From: UBA11524 sp051886675
Lineage (GTDB): Bacteria > Bacillota > Clostridia > Christensenellales > Aristaeellaceae
DNA length: 64,000 bases
Direction: 5' to 3'
NCBI GenBank assembly: GCA_051886675.1
Contig: JBJEYH010000149.1
Span: forward strand, 1 to 64,000
Below, in pieces: positions 33,985-43,412 of this stretch. The position numbers were made by a program, and so were the translations under genes. The notes beneath the pieces are model-generated. The model was not told the origin of the DNA. It saw nothing but the letters and a program-made list of their open reading frames with translations, and ran no database searches. The number at the start of each line of letters is the position of its first letter. Within the stretch, counting starts at the first letter, position 1.

Positions 33985-35057
33985 GGGGCTTCCACTCCTT
34001 CCTTGTGATCGGGCATGAACATGGGATACCGCGCATACCACTGCGCCGCGCAGACCGCGTAGGACGCGTAATGCGCGTCGCCGCGGCGGTCGGGCAGGTC
34101 ATAGCGGTCGGCCAGGTCGGCCCCCAGCCTGCGGGAAAAGGTGACGCTGCCCTTCACGTTCAGGTGCTGCCAGTCGGCAAAGTCGGAGGAATACCGCAGC
34201 CCGTAGCGCAGGGTCGGATCGTTGTAGTTGATGCCCGAAAAGCCGTATTCCTCCGCCACCGCCCACAGGGCGTTGTAGTACATGTGGTCGTAGGCGTAAT
34301 CGGGGTTGGGCATGCCGATGAGCATCAGCTCGATGCCCTCCTGCCGCGCCAGCTCGAAGATTTTCCGGGCATACTCCTCCTGACGGGCGTTCATGTTGCG
34401 CCGGACGCTGCTGAAGACCAGCGAGGGCCGTTCATGCGCCTCCACGCCGTCCGTCTCGATGAAGCCCTTCCAGGCATCCCCGCGCCCGCCGTTGCCCGGC
34501 GGCAGGCGGAAGTCCTCCAGGGTCAGGCTCTGATAGTTGCTGTGTACCTCCGGCAGGCCCAGGATATACCCCAGCGCCTCCCGCGGCGTTTCGGCGCAGG
34601 CCAGGATCGCGCCGATGCGGTTCTCCGGCCCCGCGATGCCATAGGTGGACAGAATGGTGCGTCCCCGGCTGGAGTAGTCCCGGGTGTACGTGGCGGGCTT
34701 GGCGTCCAGCAGAATCAACCGGGGATGCTGGGTTTTCAGCGCCTCCCGGAGCACGTAGTAGCTGACCCAGAAGGGCTGCTCGGCGCTGCACAGGTCGTAG
34801 GCCGCGATGCCGTATTCCTCCCACAGCACATTGGTGTTCACCCCCGCGTAGGTCAGGGAGGTGCCGATCGCCAGCACGTCCATGCTGTCCGGCTCCTGAA
34901 GGTACAGGTTCACCATGGAGCAGATGCCGTAATCATGCTTGGGCGTCAGGACATAGTTGGCGTAGGAAAGCATCGCCGCAGCCAGCAGCGCAAAGCAGCC
35001 CGCCCGCAGCCAGAAGCACAGCAGGCTCTTCCCCCGGGAGACGGAAGGCTTCGCCAT
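33981..35057 (-). CDS. Membrane-anchored SGNH-fold protein, DltD-like
   Basis: 358 residues with one N-terminal membrane segment (about 12-36) and an extracytoplasmic SGNH domain: nucleophile Ser67 (LAIGTSLTY), and the Asp/His pair in DFADWQHLNVKG. In dlt systems DltD moves the acyl group on the outside from DltB onto the polymer. Sequence divergence from classical DltD is clear, so the acceptor could be a polysaccharide rather than teichoic acid. TGAGGTGAG precedes the ATG. It overlaps the second ligase gene by 4 bases. Confidence 0.8.
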   Translation of the reverse strand: MAKPSVSRGKSLLCFWLRAGCFALLAAAMLSYANYVLTPKHDYGICSMVNLYLQEPDSMDVLAIGTSLTYAGVNTNVLWEEYGIAAYDLCSAEQPFWVSYYVLREALKTQHPRLILLDAKPATYTRDYSSRGRTILSTYGIAGPENRIGAILACAETPREALGYILGLPEVHSNYQSLTLEDFRLPPGNGGRGDAWKGFIETDGVEAHERPSLVFSSVRRNMNARQEEYARKIFELARQEGIELMLIGMPNPDYAYDHMYYNALWAVAEEYGFSGINYNDPTLRYGLRYSSDFADWQHLNVKGSVTFSRRLGADLADRYDLPDRRGDAHYASYAVCAAQWYARYPMFMPDHKEGVEAP

Positions 35058-35071
35058 GCGCTCACCTCATT

Positions 35072-36520
35072 TCAGAACTGGGTGTACAGGAAGTCCGCGG
35101 CGCTGTACCCCGTACCATACATGCCGAATACCGCGATGGCCAGGATCAGCAGCAGCAGCGCCGGCCAGCGCAGCGCGACGGGCGCCCGGGCCAGACGGCC
35201 GCACACGTCCACCTTCCGCTCGCACAGGATGTCCACCGCCAGCACCACCGCGCACCCCGCCCCGGCAATCAGCCATTCCAGTGGCGCCATGACGGCGGTC
35301 AGCTGCGCCCCGCAGCCCGCGAACGACCAGGGGGCGAAGGTCTGCCGCAGCAGCGCGAGCCCCTGCTGCGGGCTGGTGGTAAAGGCAAAATACTGCGCCA
35401 GGAGAATCAGCCCCCAGGTGCGCGCCAGGCGCAGAGGGGTCATCCAGCCGTCCCGGGGAAGGCGCAGGACAGCGCGCATGGTTTTCCACACCGGCTCCAG
35501 CAGCATGGACGCCGCCATGACCAGCCCGAAGTAGCCGCCATAGATCACCGCGTTCCAGTTGGCGGCATGCCACAGGCCGATCAGCAGGAAAACCAGCAGG
35601 GTCGCCAGCGCGCCGGGCAGCGTGCGGCCTGTCCGCTTGCCCAGGAGGGCCGAGGCGCGCCTGCCCAGCGCGATGCCCGCCCGGGAGGTGGTCAGCGGGT
35701 AGAGCAGGCAGGTGCGGAACCATGCGCCCAGGGTGATATGCCACCGCCGCCAATAGTCCGCCACGCTCCGGGCGAAAAAGGGCCGGCGGAAGTTTTCCGG
35801 CAGCTCAATGCCCACCATCCGCGACAGGCCGCGCACCACGTCCATGCCGCCGGAAAAGTCCATGTACAGCCGGATGGTATACAGTGCGACCCCGCCCAGC
35901 ACAAACCATCCCGGCAGCGCGCTCCCCTGCAGAAGCGCCTCCGTCGTCGCCGCCAGCCGGTCGGCGATGACCAGCTTCTTGAAATAGCCCCACAGCAGCA
36001 GCTGAAACCCGGATACCATCCGTTCCGGCTCCAGCCGGTGGCCGGCGGTCAGCTGCGGGCCCAGCTCCCTCCAGGTGGAGATCGGCCCCTGAATCAGCTG
36101 CGGAAAGTATCCCACAAACAGCCATGCCTTCAGCGGATTCCGCTGCGCCTCCGTTTTGCCCCGGTACACGTCGATCAGATACCCCGCCGACTGAAAGGTG
36201 AAGTAGCTCAGCCCCACAGGCAGCAGCAGATCCCCGTCCGCAAGGGCGGGGGCGTATTTCAGAAGCAGCATCGCGCTGATGTCCAGCCCTGTCAGCAGCC
36301 CCAGCAGCAGCCGGCTCCGCCTGCGCGCAAGGAGCAGGCCGCCGCCCCACATCAGCAGCGCCACCGCCGTCAGATGCACCGCGCTGCTCCACCCGGACAG
36401 CCCCACGTACACCGCGCTTGCCGCCAGCAGCGTCACCCAGCGGACACGCAGCGGCAGCAGATAGTACAGCAGCACCACGCACAGCGCAAACAGCAGGAAC
36501 TCAACGGAGAGGATGCTCAT
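35072..36520 (-). CDS. MBOAT-family O-acyltransferase (DltB/AlgI-like)
   Basis: 482 residues, about 11 membrane helices. The MBOAT core is visible: VGLSYFTFQSAGYLIDVYRG, LFVGYFPQLIQGPI, YMDFSGGMDV, WRRWHITLGAWFRTCLLYPL and the catalytic His in LLIGLWHAANWNAVIYGGYFG. It should pass an activated acyl or aminoacyl group from the carrier across the membrane. It overlaps the first ligase gene by 20 bases and precedes the SGNH gene by 14 bases, so the whole operon is tightly coupled. Confidence 0.92.
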   Translation of the reverse strand: MSILSVEFLLFALCVVLLYYLLPLRVRWVTLLAASAVYVGLSGWSSAVHLTAVALLMWGGGLLLARRRSRLLLGLLTGLDISAMLLLKYAPALADGDLLLPVGLSYFTFQSAGYLIDVYRGKTEAQRNPLKAWLFVGYFPQLIQGPISTWRELGPQLTAGHRLEPERMVSGFQLLLWGYFKKLVIADRLAATTEALLQGSALPGWFVLGGVALYTIRLYMDFSGGMDVVRGLSRMVGIELPENFRRPFFARSVADYWRRWHITLGAWFRTCLLYPLTTSRAGIALGRRASALLGKRTGRTLPGALATLLVFLLIGLWHAANWNAVIYGGYFGLVMAASMLLEPVWKTMRAVLRLPRDGWMTPLRLARTWGLILLAQYFAFTTSPQQGLALLRQTFAPWSFAGCGAQLTAVMAPLEWLIAGAGCAVVLAVDILCERKVDVCGRLARAPVALRWPALLLLILAIAVFGMYGTGYSAADFLYTQF

Positions 36521-37985
36521 GCTCCACCTCCCGGCAAAGGGTCAGCCGGTCCACCTTGCCGCTGCCGGTGCGCGGAAGCGTCTCCCGCCGCAGCAGCAGA
36601 TCCGGCAGCATGTATTTGGGCAGCGCATCCCGCAGGGCCTTCTTCACGAGGCTCGCCTCTGCGGAGCCGGTGTAGGCCGCCACCAGGCGCGCTCCGTCAA
36701 AGCAGCAGCAGGCCAGCGTCACCCCCGGCACGGCGCTGAGGGCGCACTCGATCTCCCCCAGCTCGATGCGGTAGCCGCTGCGCTTGATCTGGCTGTCCAT
36801 CCGGCCCAGGAACATCAATTCACCCCGGTCGTTGTATGCGCCCAGATCGCCCGTGCGGTAGACGATTTCCCGCAGCTGCGGCCGCAGCGGGTTGGGCACA
36901 AAGGCCGCGGCGGTTTTCTCCGGCGCGTTGTAGTACCCCGCCGACAGGCATGTGCCGCTCACGCAGATTTCCCCGTCGATCAGCGTTACCCGCGTGTTGG
37001 CGCAGGGAACGCCGATGGGCAGGCTGTCGCCGTCGGCAAAGGCGCGGTTCACCCGGTACCAGGTGCAGACGTCGGTGATCTCGGTGGGGCCGTACATGTT
37101 CACATAGTCGGCCCTGGGCAGGGCGGCGCGCCAGCGGTTCAGCGTGGCGCAGGGCATGACCTCCCCGCAGAAAAAGATCCGCCGCAGCGCCGGCAGGCAT
37201 CCGGGCGTGAGCACCTCCGCCCCGGCCAGGGCCGTCAGCGCGGAGGGTACCCAGAACAGCGTGTCGATCTGCTCCTGCTCCAGGCGCGCCATCAGCCGCG
37301 CGGGAAACATGAAGTCCGTCCGGGGGATCAGGTGCAGGCTGCCCCGCATGCGCATGACGCAGTATATGTCCATCACGGAATTGTCGAAGTAAAAGGGCGC
37401 CTGGGAGCCAAAGCGCACGCCCAGAGGAAGCCGCAGCGCATCGCAGGCCCACTCCACCAGGTCGATGACGCTGCGGTGGGTGATGGCCACGCCCTTGGGC
37501 ACGCCGGTGGATCCGCTGGTGAACAGCACGTAGAGCAGGTCGGTATCGATATGCCCGGCCCGGCGCGCGTCCAGCAGCGGGGCGTCGATCGCATGGGGGA
37601 TCCCGTCCCAGGGGCACAGAAGGGCGTCCCCGGCCACGCTGCGGGCCAGACCGGCATAGCGCGCCTCGTACACGATGGCGGCAGGCCGCAGAATGCCGGC
37701 AATCAGGCTGACCCTCGCCGGGGGCATGGAGGCGTCCAGCGGCGTGTAGAAGCAGCCCGCGCATACCGCGCCCAGCATGGCGCACAGGCACTCCGGGCTC
37801 TTGTCCATGAGCACCAGCACCGGCTGCTGCGCGTCGATCCGCCCGGCCAGATAGCTGCCCGCCTCCCGGGCGGCCTGCCATACCCGGCCCCAGGTCATGA
37901 CCCTGTCCGGCTGATCCACCGCCGCGGCATCCGGCGACAGCCACGCGGCAATCTCCAGCCATTCCAGCACGTTCCGCACGCTCAT
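36501..37985 (-). CDS. AMP-forming adenylating ligase, DltA-like (first copy)
   Basis: 494 residues. Motifs: YVLFTSGSTGVPKGVAI, MYGPTEITD, VYRTGDLG, GRMDSQIKRSGYRIELGEIE, and catalytic Lys in PRTGSGKVDR. The placement directly after the carrier gene (ATGA overlap at 37982-37985) makes it the probable loading enzyme for that carrier. It differs clearly from the second ligase in the selectivity region, so the two may use different substrates. No strong ribosome site is seen; translation is likely coupled. Confidence 0.88.
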   Translation of the reverse strand: MSVRNVLEWLEIAAWLSPDAAAVDQPDRVMTWGRVWQAAREAGSYLAGRIDAQQPVLVLMDKSPECLCAMLGAVCAGCFYTPLDASMPPARVSLIAGILRPAAIVYEARYAGLARSVAGDALLCPWDGIPHAIDAPLLDARRAGHIDTDLLYVLFTSGSTGVPKGVAITHRSVIDLVEWACDALRLPLGVRFGSQAPFYFDNSVMDIYCVMRMRGSLHLIPRTDFMFPARLMARLEQEQIDTLFWVPSALTALAGAEVLTPGCLPALRRIFFCGEVMPCATLNRWRAALPRADYVNMYGPTEITDVCTWYRVNRAFADGDSLPIGVPCANTRVTLIDGEICVSGTCLSAGYYNAPEKTAAAFVPNPLRPQLREIVYRTGDLGAYNDRGELMFLGRMDSQIKRSGYRIELGEIECALSAVPGVTLACCCFDGARLVAAYTGSAEASLVKKALRDALPKYMLPDLLLRRETLPRTGSGKVDRLTLCREVEHEHPLR

Positions 37986-38218
37986 GGCCGCTGATACCGC
38001 CGCACAAGGGCCAGCATCCCTTCGGCGCTGTTGAAGTTGTCCGGCTCGATCTCGCCCGCGGGAATATGCACGTCAAAGGCCTCATCCAGGGCGGCGATGA
38101 TCTGCGTCAGGTCGAGGGAGTCGATGATGCCCTCCTCCACCAGATGCTCCTCATGGGCAAAGTCCACGTCGTCCCGCACCTCGGCAAGGGCGTCCAGCAG
38201 CTGCTGCCAATCGTTCAT
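37982..38218 (-). CDS. Acyl/aminoacyl carrier protein (DltC-like)
   Basis: 78 residues, acidic, four-helix. The phosphopantetheine Ser34 is in EEGIIDSLDLTQII. It receives the group activated by a ligase and hands it to the MBOAT protein. AAAAGGAGGT 10 bases before the ATG is a strong site. First gene of the dlt-like operon; no clear promoter lies in the 104-bp gap after the importer ATPase gene, so the operon may be read through from there. Confidence 0.92.
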   Translation of the reverse strand: MNDWQQLLDALAEVRDDVDFAHEEHLVEEGIIDSLDLTQIIAALDEAFDVHIPAGEIEPDNFNSAEGMLALVRRYQRP

Positions 38219-38282
38219 GAACGGGTACCTCCTTTTGTGATGCTCTTTCGGCAGAGGCCGGCGCGCAGCCCCTGCCGGAGGA

Positions 38283-38314
38283 GCATCCCGGAGGCGCGGC
38301 GCCTCCGGAGATGC
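38283..38314 (-). terminator. Strong hairpin between the importer operon and the dlt-like operon
   Basis: GCATCCCGGAGGCG pairs with CGCCTCCGGAGATGC around a short loop. No T run follows on the minus strand, so it may be a processing or attenuating hairpin rather than a full terminator. Confidence 0.45.
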
Positions 38315-38322
38315 CCGGCTTG

Positions 38323-39444
38323 TCAGTTGTTGATGCGCTGCTCGGTTTCGGGGTCGAACAGATGCAGCCTGGCCAGGTTGGGCGCCAGCAGCAGCTCCCT
38401 GTCCGCGGGCGCGGTCTCCCCGGCGTACTTGAACACAACCACCTTCTCGCCCACCCGGACGTAGATCAGATACGCGTCGCCCAGGGGCTCGATGGAATCC
38501 ACATGGGCGCGGATGGCATTGGCGCCCTCCCGGGCCAGCTCGAAGTCGGAGGGCCGGATGCCCAGATCCACCCTGCGCCCCGCGTAGGGCGCCAGCGCCG
38601 CCTGCATCTGTTCGGGCGCCTCCAGCCGGAAGGCTCCCGCGTCCAGCGTCAGCCTGTCGCCCGTCCGCCTGACGTCGCAGGGGAAGATGTTGATCTGCGG
38701 CGTGCCCAGGAAGCCCGCCACAAACTCGTTGGCCGGATGATCATACAGCTCGTTGGGCGTGCCCTGCTGCATGATGTGCCCGTCCCTGAGCAGCACGATG
38801 TGATCCGCCATGGTCATGGCCTCGGTCTGATCGTGGGTCACGTAGATGGTGGTGATGCCCAGCTGCTCCTGAATCTTCTTCAGCTCGTAGCGCACCTGAT
38901 CGCGCAGCTTCGCATCCAGATTGCCCAGCGGCTCGTCCAGCAGGAACACCTGCGGATCGCGCACCAGGGCGCGGCCCAGCGCCACCCTCTGCCGCTGTCC
39001 GCCGGACAGCTCCGCGGGCCGCCGGTCCAGCAGCTGCTCGATGGAGAGCATCCTGGCCATGTAATTGACGCGCTTCTCGATTTCATCCCTGGGGGCCTTC
39101 TTGGTCTTCAGCGCGAAGGACATGTTCTCCCGCACGGTCATGTTGGGGTACAGGGCGTATTCCTGGAACACCATGGCGATGTTGCGCTCCTGGGGCGGCA
39201 CGAAGGTTTTGTCCCTGCCCTTGCCCCGGGCGGAGGTCATCACCTCGTCCCCGAAGCGGATCTCGCCGCTCACCGGATGCAGCAGTCCCGCGATGCAGTG
39301 CATGGCCGTGGATTTCCCGCAGCCCGAGGGCCCCAGGAATACGCAGAATTCCCCGTCCCTGATGTCCAGATTCAGCTTGTCCAGCACATAGGACTTGCCC
39401 TTGTTGTAGCTGACGCTCATATCCCTGATGGTAATGGCAGCCAT
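38323..39444 (-). CDS. Sugar ABC transporter ATP-binding protein (MsmK/UgpC-type)
   Basis: 373 residues. Walker A GPSGCGKST (38-46), Q-loop VFQEYALYPNMTV, signature LSGGQRQRVALGRALVRDP, Walker B VFLLDEPLGNLD, switch His in VTHDQ, and a C-terminal TOBE/OB domain typical of the MalK/MsmK group (GIRPSDF). It energises the two permeases encoded upstream in the same operon. Carrying its own ATPase is notable because many Firmicutes importers share one encoded elsewhere. GGGAGGT precedes the ATG; the GH3 (III) stop is 6 bases upstream. Confidence 0.94.
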   Translation of the reverse strand: MAAITIRDMSVSYNKGKSYVLDKLNLDIRDGEFCVFLGPSGCGKSTAMHCIAGLLHPVSGEIRFGDEVMTSARGKGRDKTFVPPQERNIAMVFQEYALYPNMTVRENMSFALKTKKAPRDEIEKRVNYMARMLSIEQLLDRRPAELSGGQRQRVALGRALVRDPQVFLLDEPLGNLDAKLRDQVRYELKKIQEQLGITTIYVTHDQTEAMTMADHIVLLRDGHIMQQGTPNELYDHPANEFVAGFLGTPQINIFPCDVRRTGDRLTLDAGAFRLEAPEQMQAALAPYAGRRVDLGIRPSDFELAREGANAIRAHVDSIEPLGDAYLIYVRVGEKVVVFKYAGETAPADRELLLAPNLARLHLFDPETEQRINN

Positions 39445-39450
39445 GTCTGT

Positions 39451-41391
39451 TTACCTCCCGAAGCCTTCAGCGTCAATGCCAAAGCCGTAGTCGTACAGCG
39501 GGTTCTCAATATCCATGGGCAGATCCTCCCGCTGGGCGAGCACCTGCTCCATGCTGGCGGGAATCTGGAAGGGCAGCCGGCCGGTGATGGCGCTCTCGCC
39601 GAACAGACAGTCCGCGATGGCCTCCGCGCCGCAGGTCGCGCCGGGACGATACACCACCAGCACGCTGTCCGCCGCCTCCACGATGGGCGTCAGCACATAG
39701 GCGCGGTTCATCACCACCACGGCCACCACGTTCGCCCCCGCCTTGTCCAGCGCGCTGATGAGCGCCGCCTGCTCCTCGGGGAATTCCAGGGTGGATGCGC
39801 CCCAGGCCGGATCATGGGTGCCGCTCTTCTCGCCCACCACCACCACGGCGGTCACGCCGCTCAGGTCGGCGGGCACCTCGTCGGCGGAGACGATGTAGGT
39901 CACCCTGTCCGCGCCGGCCTTCGCCTGCAGGGCCTCCAGGATGGTGGTGCCGGCAATCTCCACCGGCTCCTTGGCCGTCCAGCCGCTGTTCAGGCAGCGC
40001 ACGTCGTCGGCCAGCTCGCCTGCCACGATGAACGACTGCCCCTCCAGGGAGGCGGCGTTCTCGTACTTGACCAGGGTGAAGGACTTCGCGGCGGCTTCCT
40101 TCGCCACGGCCCTGTGGGCCTCGCTGCCGATGATCTCCTCGGCCGCGTCCTCATCCACATAAGGGTTCTCGAACAGCCCCAGCTGGAACTTGGCGATCAG
40201 GATCCGGCGGCAGGCGTCCGTCAGCCGCGCCTCGTCCACGCCGTCCACCAGCTGCGCCGTGGAGCGCACCCCCGCGCCGCCCAGCACATCCGCACCCGCG
40301 TTGGCCGCGCCCACAAAGTTCAGACCCCAGTCCGTCTGGATAATGCCCTCGTAGCCCAGCTCCCCGCGCAGCAGGTCGGTCATGACCACCGCGCTCTGAT
40401 CGGCGGAATTGTCCACCGCGTCGCCGCCCAGGTAGGGCACGGTGGAATACCCGTAGGGCATCACCGCGGCCACGCCGGCCTCGATGGCCGCCCGGAAGCC
40501 CGCCAGATGCAAATCCAGCGAATCCGCCGAGATGGTCAGGGGCGAGCCGTCCACGCCGCCGGTCTGCGCGCCCGCGCCCGGGAAATGCTTCACCGTCGCC
40601 ATCACCGAATCAGCCGTCAGCCCGTCCTCGCCCTGCAGCGCCTTCACGGCGGCGGTGATCATGGTTTCGACGGTCGCCACGTCCTCGGAGTAGCACTCCT
40701 GGTTCCGGCCCCACCGGGGATCGGTGATCAGGTCGGCGTCGGGCGACAGCGCCATACGCACGCCGATCGCCATCAGCTCCTCCTTCAGCACCTGGTTGAG
40801 CCGGGTCACCAGCTCCGCGTCGCCCGCGGCCCCCTGGTTGATCTCGTCCGGCAGATAGGTCGCGTCCTTCACGAAGGCCGCGCCGGCCTCGGTATCCATG
40901 GAGAAGATCACCGGGATCCCCAGCTCGGAGCTCTCGGACAGCTCCTGAATCTCGTTGGTGCGCCGGGCCGCGTTGCGGGCGCTGGATATCGCCGCGCCTT
41001 CCGCGCTGCCGGCCTCCTCGTCCTCATCCTCCGCGTCGGGCTCGAAAATGTACTCGTACACCAGCGCGAAGCCCACGTTGCTGCTGCTGAACCAGCTGTC
41101 CTTTTTGCTGACCAGGGTCAGATGCACCATCTGCGCCGCCTTCTGCTCGGCGGTCATGAGGGACAGCAGGTTCTCCGCCCGCTCCTCCGGGGACAGCCGC
41201 CAGTCCTCATAGGGATCCAGCTCGCCGTTGCCGTTCAGGTCCCGGAACTGATAGCCGTCCACCCCGATGATGCTCTTGACCCGTGCCTGCAGCTCGGGCT
41301 GCACGGGCGCGTCCTCCGCGCGGGCGGGCAGGATGCCCATGCCCAGCAGGGCCGCCATGGCCAGGGCGCCAAGCCGTCTGACTGCGATCAT
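39451..41391 (-). CDS. Secreted glycoside hydrolase family 3 protein (GH3 III)
   Basis: 646 residues. Signal peptide MIAVRRLGALAMAALLGMGILPARA. EF-hand-like loop DLNGNGELDPYEDWR, barrel with KHFPGAGAQTGG and nucleophile Asp354 (GIIQTDWG), sandwich domain ending GRLPFQIP. Shorter than GH3 I and II because it lacks the CARDB-like tail; closest in the window to GH3 (IV). An acidic stretch (EPDAEDEDEEAG) lies near residues 118-130. AAAGGAG precedes the ATG. It sits between permease and ATPase genes, so its product probably feeds the importer. Confidence 0.92.
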   Translation of the reverse strand: MIAVRRLGALAMAALLGMGILPARAEDAPVQPELQARVKSIIGVDGYQFRDLNGNGELDPYEDWRLSPEERAENLLSLMTAEQKAAQMVHLTLVSKKDSWFSSSNVGFALVYEYIFEPDAEDEDEEAGSAEGAAISSARNAARRTNEIQELSESSELGIPVIFSMDTEAGAAFVKDATYLPDEINQGAAGDAELVTRLNQVLKEELMAIGVRMALSPDADLITDPRWGRNQECYSEDVATVETMITAAVKALQGEDGLTADSVMATVKHFPGAGAQTGGVDGSPLTISADSLDLHLAGFRAAIEAGVAAVMPYGYSTVPYLGGDAVDNSADQSAVVMTDLLRGELGYEGIIQTDWGLNFVGAANAGADVLGGAGVRSTAQLVDGVDEARLTDACRRILIAKFQLGLFENPYVDEDAAEEIIGSEAHRAVAKEAAAKSFTLVKYENAASLEGQSFIVAGELADDVRCLNSGWTAKEPVEIAGTTILEALQAKAGADRVTYIVSADEVPADLSGVTAVVVVGEKSGTHDPAWGASTLEFPEEQAALISALDKAGANVVAVVVMNRAYVLTPIVEAADSVLVVYRPGATCGAEAIADCLFGESAITGRLPFQIPASMEQVLAQREDLPMDIENPLYDYGFGIDAEGFGR

Positions 41392-41411
41392 TGTCGTTGC
41401 TCCTTTCTGCC

Positions 41412-42305
41412 TTACGAGGCCGTCACCGCGCCGCTCATCTGCCCGCTGATCAGGTACTTGCCCATGAAGATGTACAGCACCAGCACCGGCAGGGCCAGAA
41501 TCAGCGAGCCCGCCATCTGCACGTTGAACTCCGCCGCCATGGTGCCCGCCAGCTCGTTCAGGGCGATGGTGGCCGGCTTGGAATCGTAGCCGCCCAGCAC
41601 CAGGGCAAAGAGCATCTCGTTCCAGATGGAGGTGCACTGGAATACAAAGGTCGTGATGGTGGCGATCATGGTGTTGGGCAGGACGATCCTGCGGTAAATC
41701 TGCCACATGCCGTTGCCGTCGATCATCGCCTGACGGATCAGCGCGTCGGGCACGTCGGCGTAGTAGCCGCGCATCATCACCGTGCACATGGGCATGCCGA
41801 ACACCGAATGCACCAGCACCAGACCCCACACGTTATCGTACAGGTCCAGGTTGTTGATGGTCTGCAGCAGCGGAATCAGGATGGCCTGGAAGGGCAGATA
41901 CGTCGCCGCCACCAGGGCGATGAAGAACACGTTGTTCAGCCTGAACTTCCACTTGCTCAGCGCGTAGGCGCAGATGGAGCCCAGAAACACCGAGCCCGCC
42001 GCGCCGAAGATGGTCACCACCAGGGAGGTCATAAGCGGCACGCCCAGCTCCTCCATGGCGCTGGCGTAGCCCTCCAGCGTCCAGTGGGTGGGCGGGGTGA
42101 TGGGCGTGGAGGTCATCACCTCGCTGTTGGTCTTGAAGCTGGTCATCACCGTGCCCCAGAAGGGCAGCATGTAGAACACCAGAAACGCCGCCATGATGAG
42201 GTAATACACGATATGCAGCACCGTCATGTGCCAGCGGGGCCGGACCCTGACGGTCTGCGCCTGCTGCGCCGCCTTGCTGCGGTTCATGCTCATGTTGTTT
42301 TGCAT
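41412..42305 (-). CDS. Sugar ABC transporter permease (MalG-type)
   Basis: 297 residues, six membrane helices. The EAA loop PDALIRQAMIDGNGMWQIYRRIVLP is typical of carbohydrate CUT1 permeases. It pairs with the MalF-type permease whose stop codon lies 2 bases upstream. AGGAGG is 10 bases before the ATG; a second ATG 12 bases in is an alternative. Confidence 0.94.
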   Translation of the reverse strand: MQNNMSMNRSKAAQQAQTVRVRPRWHMTVLHIVYYLIMAAFLVFYMLPFWGTVMTSFKTNSEVMTSTPITPPTHWTLEGYASAMEELGVPLMTSLVVTIFGAAGSVFLGSICAYALSKWKFRLNNVFFIALVAATYLPFQAILIPLLQTINNLDLYDNVWGLVLVHSVFGMPMCTVMMRGYYADVPDALIRQAMIDGNGMWQIYRRIVLPNTMIATITTFVFQCTSIWNEMLFALVLGGYDSKPATIALNELAGTMAAEFNVQMAGSLILALPVLVLYIFMGKYLISGQMSGAVTAS

Positions 42306-42306
42306 A

Positions 42307-43338
42307 TCAGGCTTTCCTCCTGTTCGTCCAGTAGGTCAGGGGCAGGATCAGCACCAGCACCAGCGCCAGCAGGAAGCAGCTGATGGCGGCGGAATAGGCA
42401 AAGTTGTTGCTCTGGAAGGCTTCGTTGTACATCCAGATGGGCAGCGTCCAGGCCGAGGAGGTGGTGTAGCCCACCAGCGATACAATGAAGTCGAAGGAGC
42501 GCAGGGCATACATGGCCAGGATCGTGATGCAGCTGCCCGTGGCGCCCTTGAGCTGGGGGATGATCAGCTTCAGGTAGATCCGGGGCATGTAGGCGCCGTC
42601 GAGCTTGGCGGCGTTGATGACGTTCACCGGCACATTCTTGATGGCCGCCAGGAAGATCACCGCCACATACCCGGAGAACTGCCACACCATCGCGATGATG
42701 ATGGACAGCATGATGGTGCTGTTGGAGGAGGCCCACATGAGATGGCCCTCCTTCATGGCGGCGGACACGTCCACCCCCATAAGCCCCAGGAAGGAGTTCA
42801 GTACGCCGCCGGTGGGGCGGTACATGTACGCCCACACCGTGCCCGTCACCACGAAGGACAGCGCGAAGGGCAGCAGGATCAGCGTCCGGAACACCGCCGT
42901 GCCCCGCAGGCCCTGATCCATGATCAGCGCCAGCCCCAGGCCCAGCAGCAGGCACAGGGGAATCAGGCAGAACAGCAGCAGCGTGTTTTTCAGCGCGGGC
43001 CAGAAGTTGGGGCTCTGGAACATCTTCACATAGTTGCCCAGGCCGCCGAAGCCGTAGCTGGCCTCCAGCTCGCCCGCCTCCCAGTCCGACACGGAGACCC
43101 ACAGGTTCCACCCCAGGGATACGTACACGAAGTAAATCAGCAGCGCGGCCGGGATGCAGATCCAGATCAGCGGATGCTTATCCAGAAAGCGGTGGATGGG
43201 CGCGACGGTACGGGGGGCGAAGCGCAGCAGCAGCTGATACGCCACAATCACCAGGGCGATCACGCCGCAGCCCGTCCAGAAGCCGCCCTTGCCCTCAAAG
43301 GTCATGGATACGAGGTTGTCCAGGAATTCCTCCAGCAC
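42307..43338 (-). CDS. Sugar ABC transporter permease (MalF-type)
   Basis: 343 residues from the preferred GTG at 43338, which has GGAGGT 7 bases upstream; a TTG 15 bases earlier would bury that site. About seven membrane helices; EAA loop PVNVINAAKLDGAYMPRIYLKLIIPQLKG. An extra N-terminal helix before the usual six is present. A terminator-like hairpin separates it from the preceding GH3 (IV) gene, so its level may be lower than that of the binding protein. Confidence 0.93.
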   Translation of the reverse strand: MLEEFLDNLVSMTFEGKGGFWTGCGVIALVIVAYQLLLRFAPRTVAPIHRFLDKHPLIWICIPAALLIYFVYVSLGWNLWVSVSDWEAGELEASYGFGGLGNYVKMFQSPNFWPALKNTLLLFCLIPLCLLLGLGLALIMDQGLRGTAVFRTLILLPFALSFVVTGTVWAYMYRPTGGVLNSFLGLMGVDVSAAMKEGHLMWASSNSTIMLSIIIAMVWQFSGYVAVIFLAAIKNVPVNVINAAKLDGAYMPRIYLKLIIPQLKGATGSCITILAMYALRSFDFIVSLVGYTTSSAWTLPIWMYNEAFQSNNFAYSAAISCFLLALVLVLILPLTYWTNRRKA

Positions 43339-43365
43339 AGGCAGTACCTCCAATCAGCTCTGTGG

Positions 43366-43402
43366 AGAAAACCGGACGGACAGGATGCTCTGCCCGTCCG
43401 GT
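43366..43402 (-). terminator. Intra-operon terminator/attenuator
   Basis: Minus strand: ACCGGACGG (43394-43402) pairs with CCGTCCGGT (43371-43379), then TTTTC. It follows the GH3 (IV) stop and precedes the permease genes, so it probably tunes the ratio of secreted to membrane components. Confidence 0.75.
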
Positions 43403-43412
43403 CTTCCGCCTG

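Noticed and set aside
38311..41589. 1092-codon open frame on the plus strand
   Set aside because: Runs antisense across the ATPase and GH3 (III) genes; composition and lack of motifs show it is a shadow.
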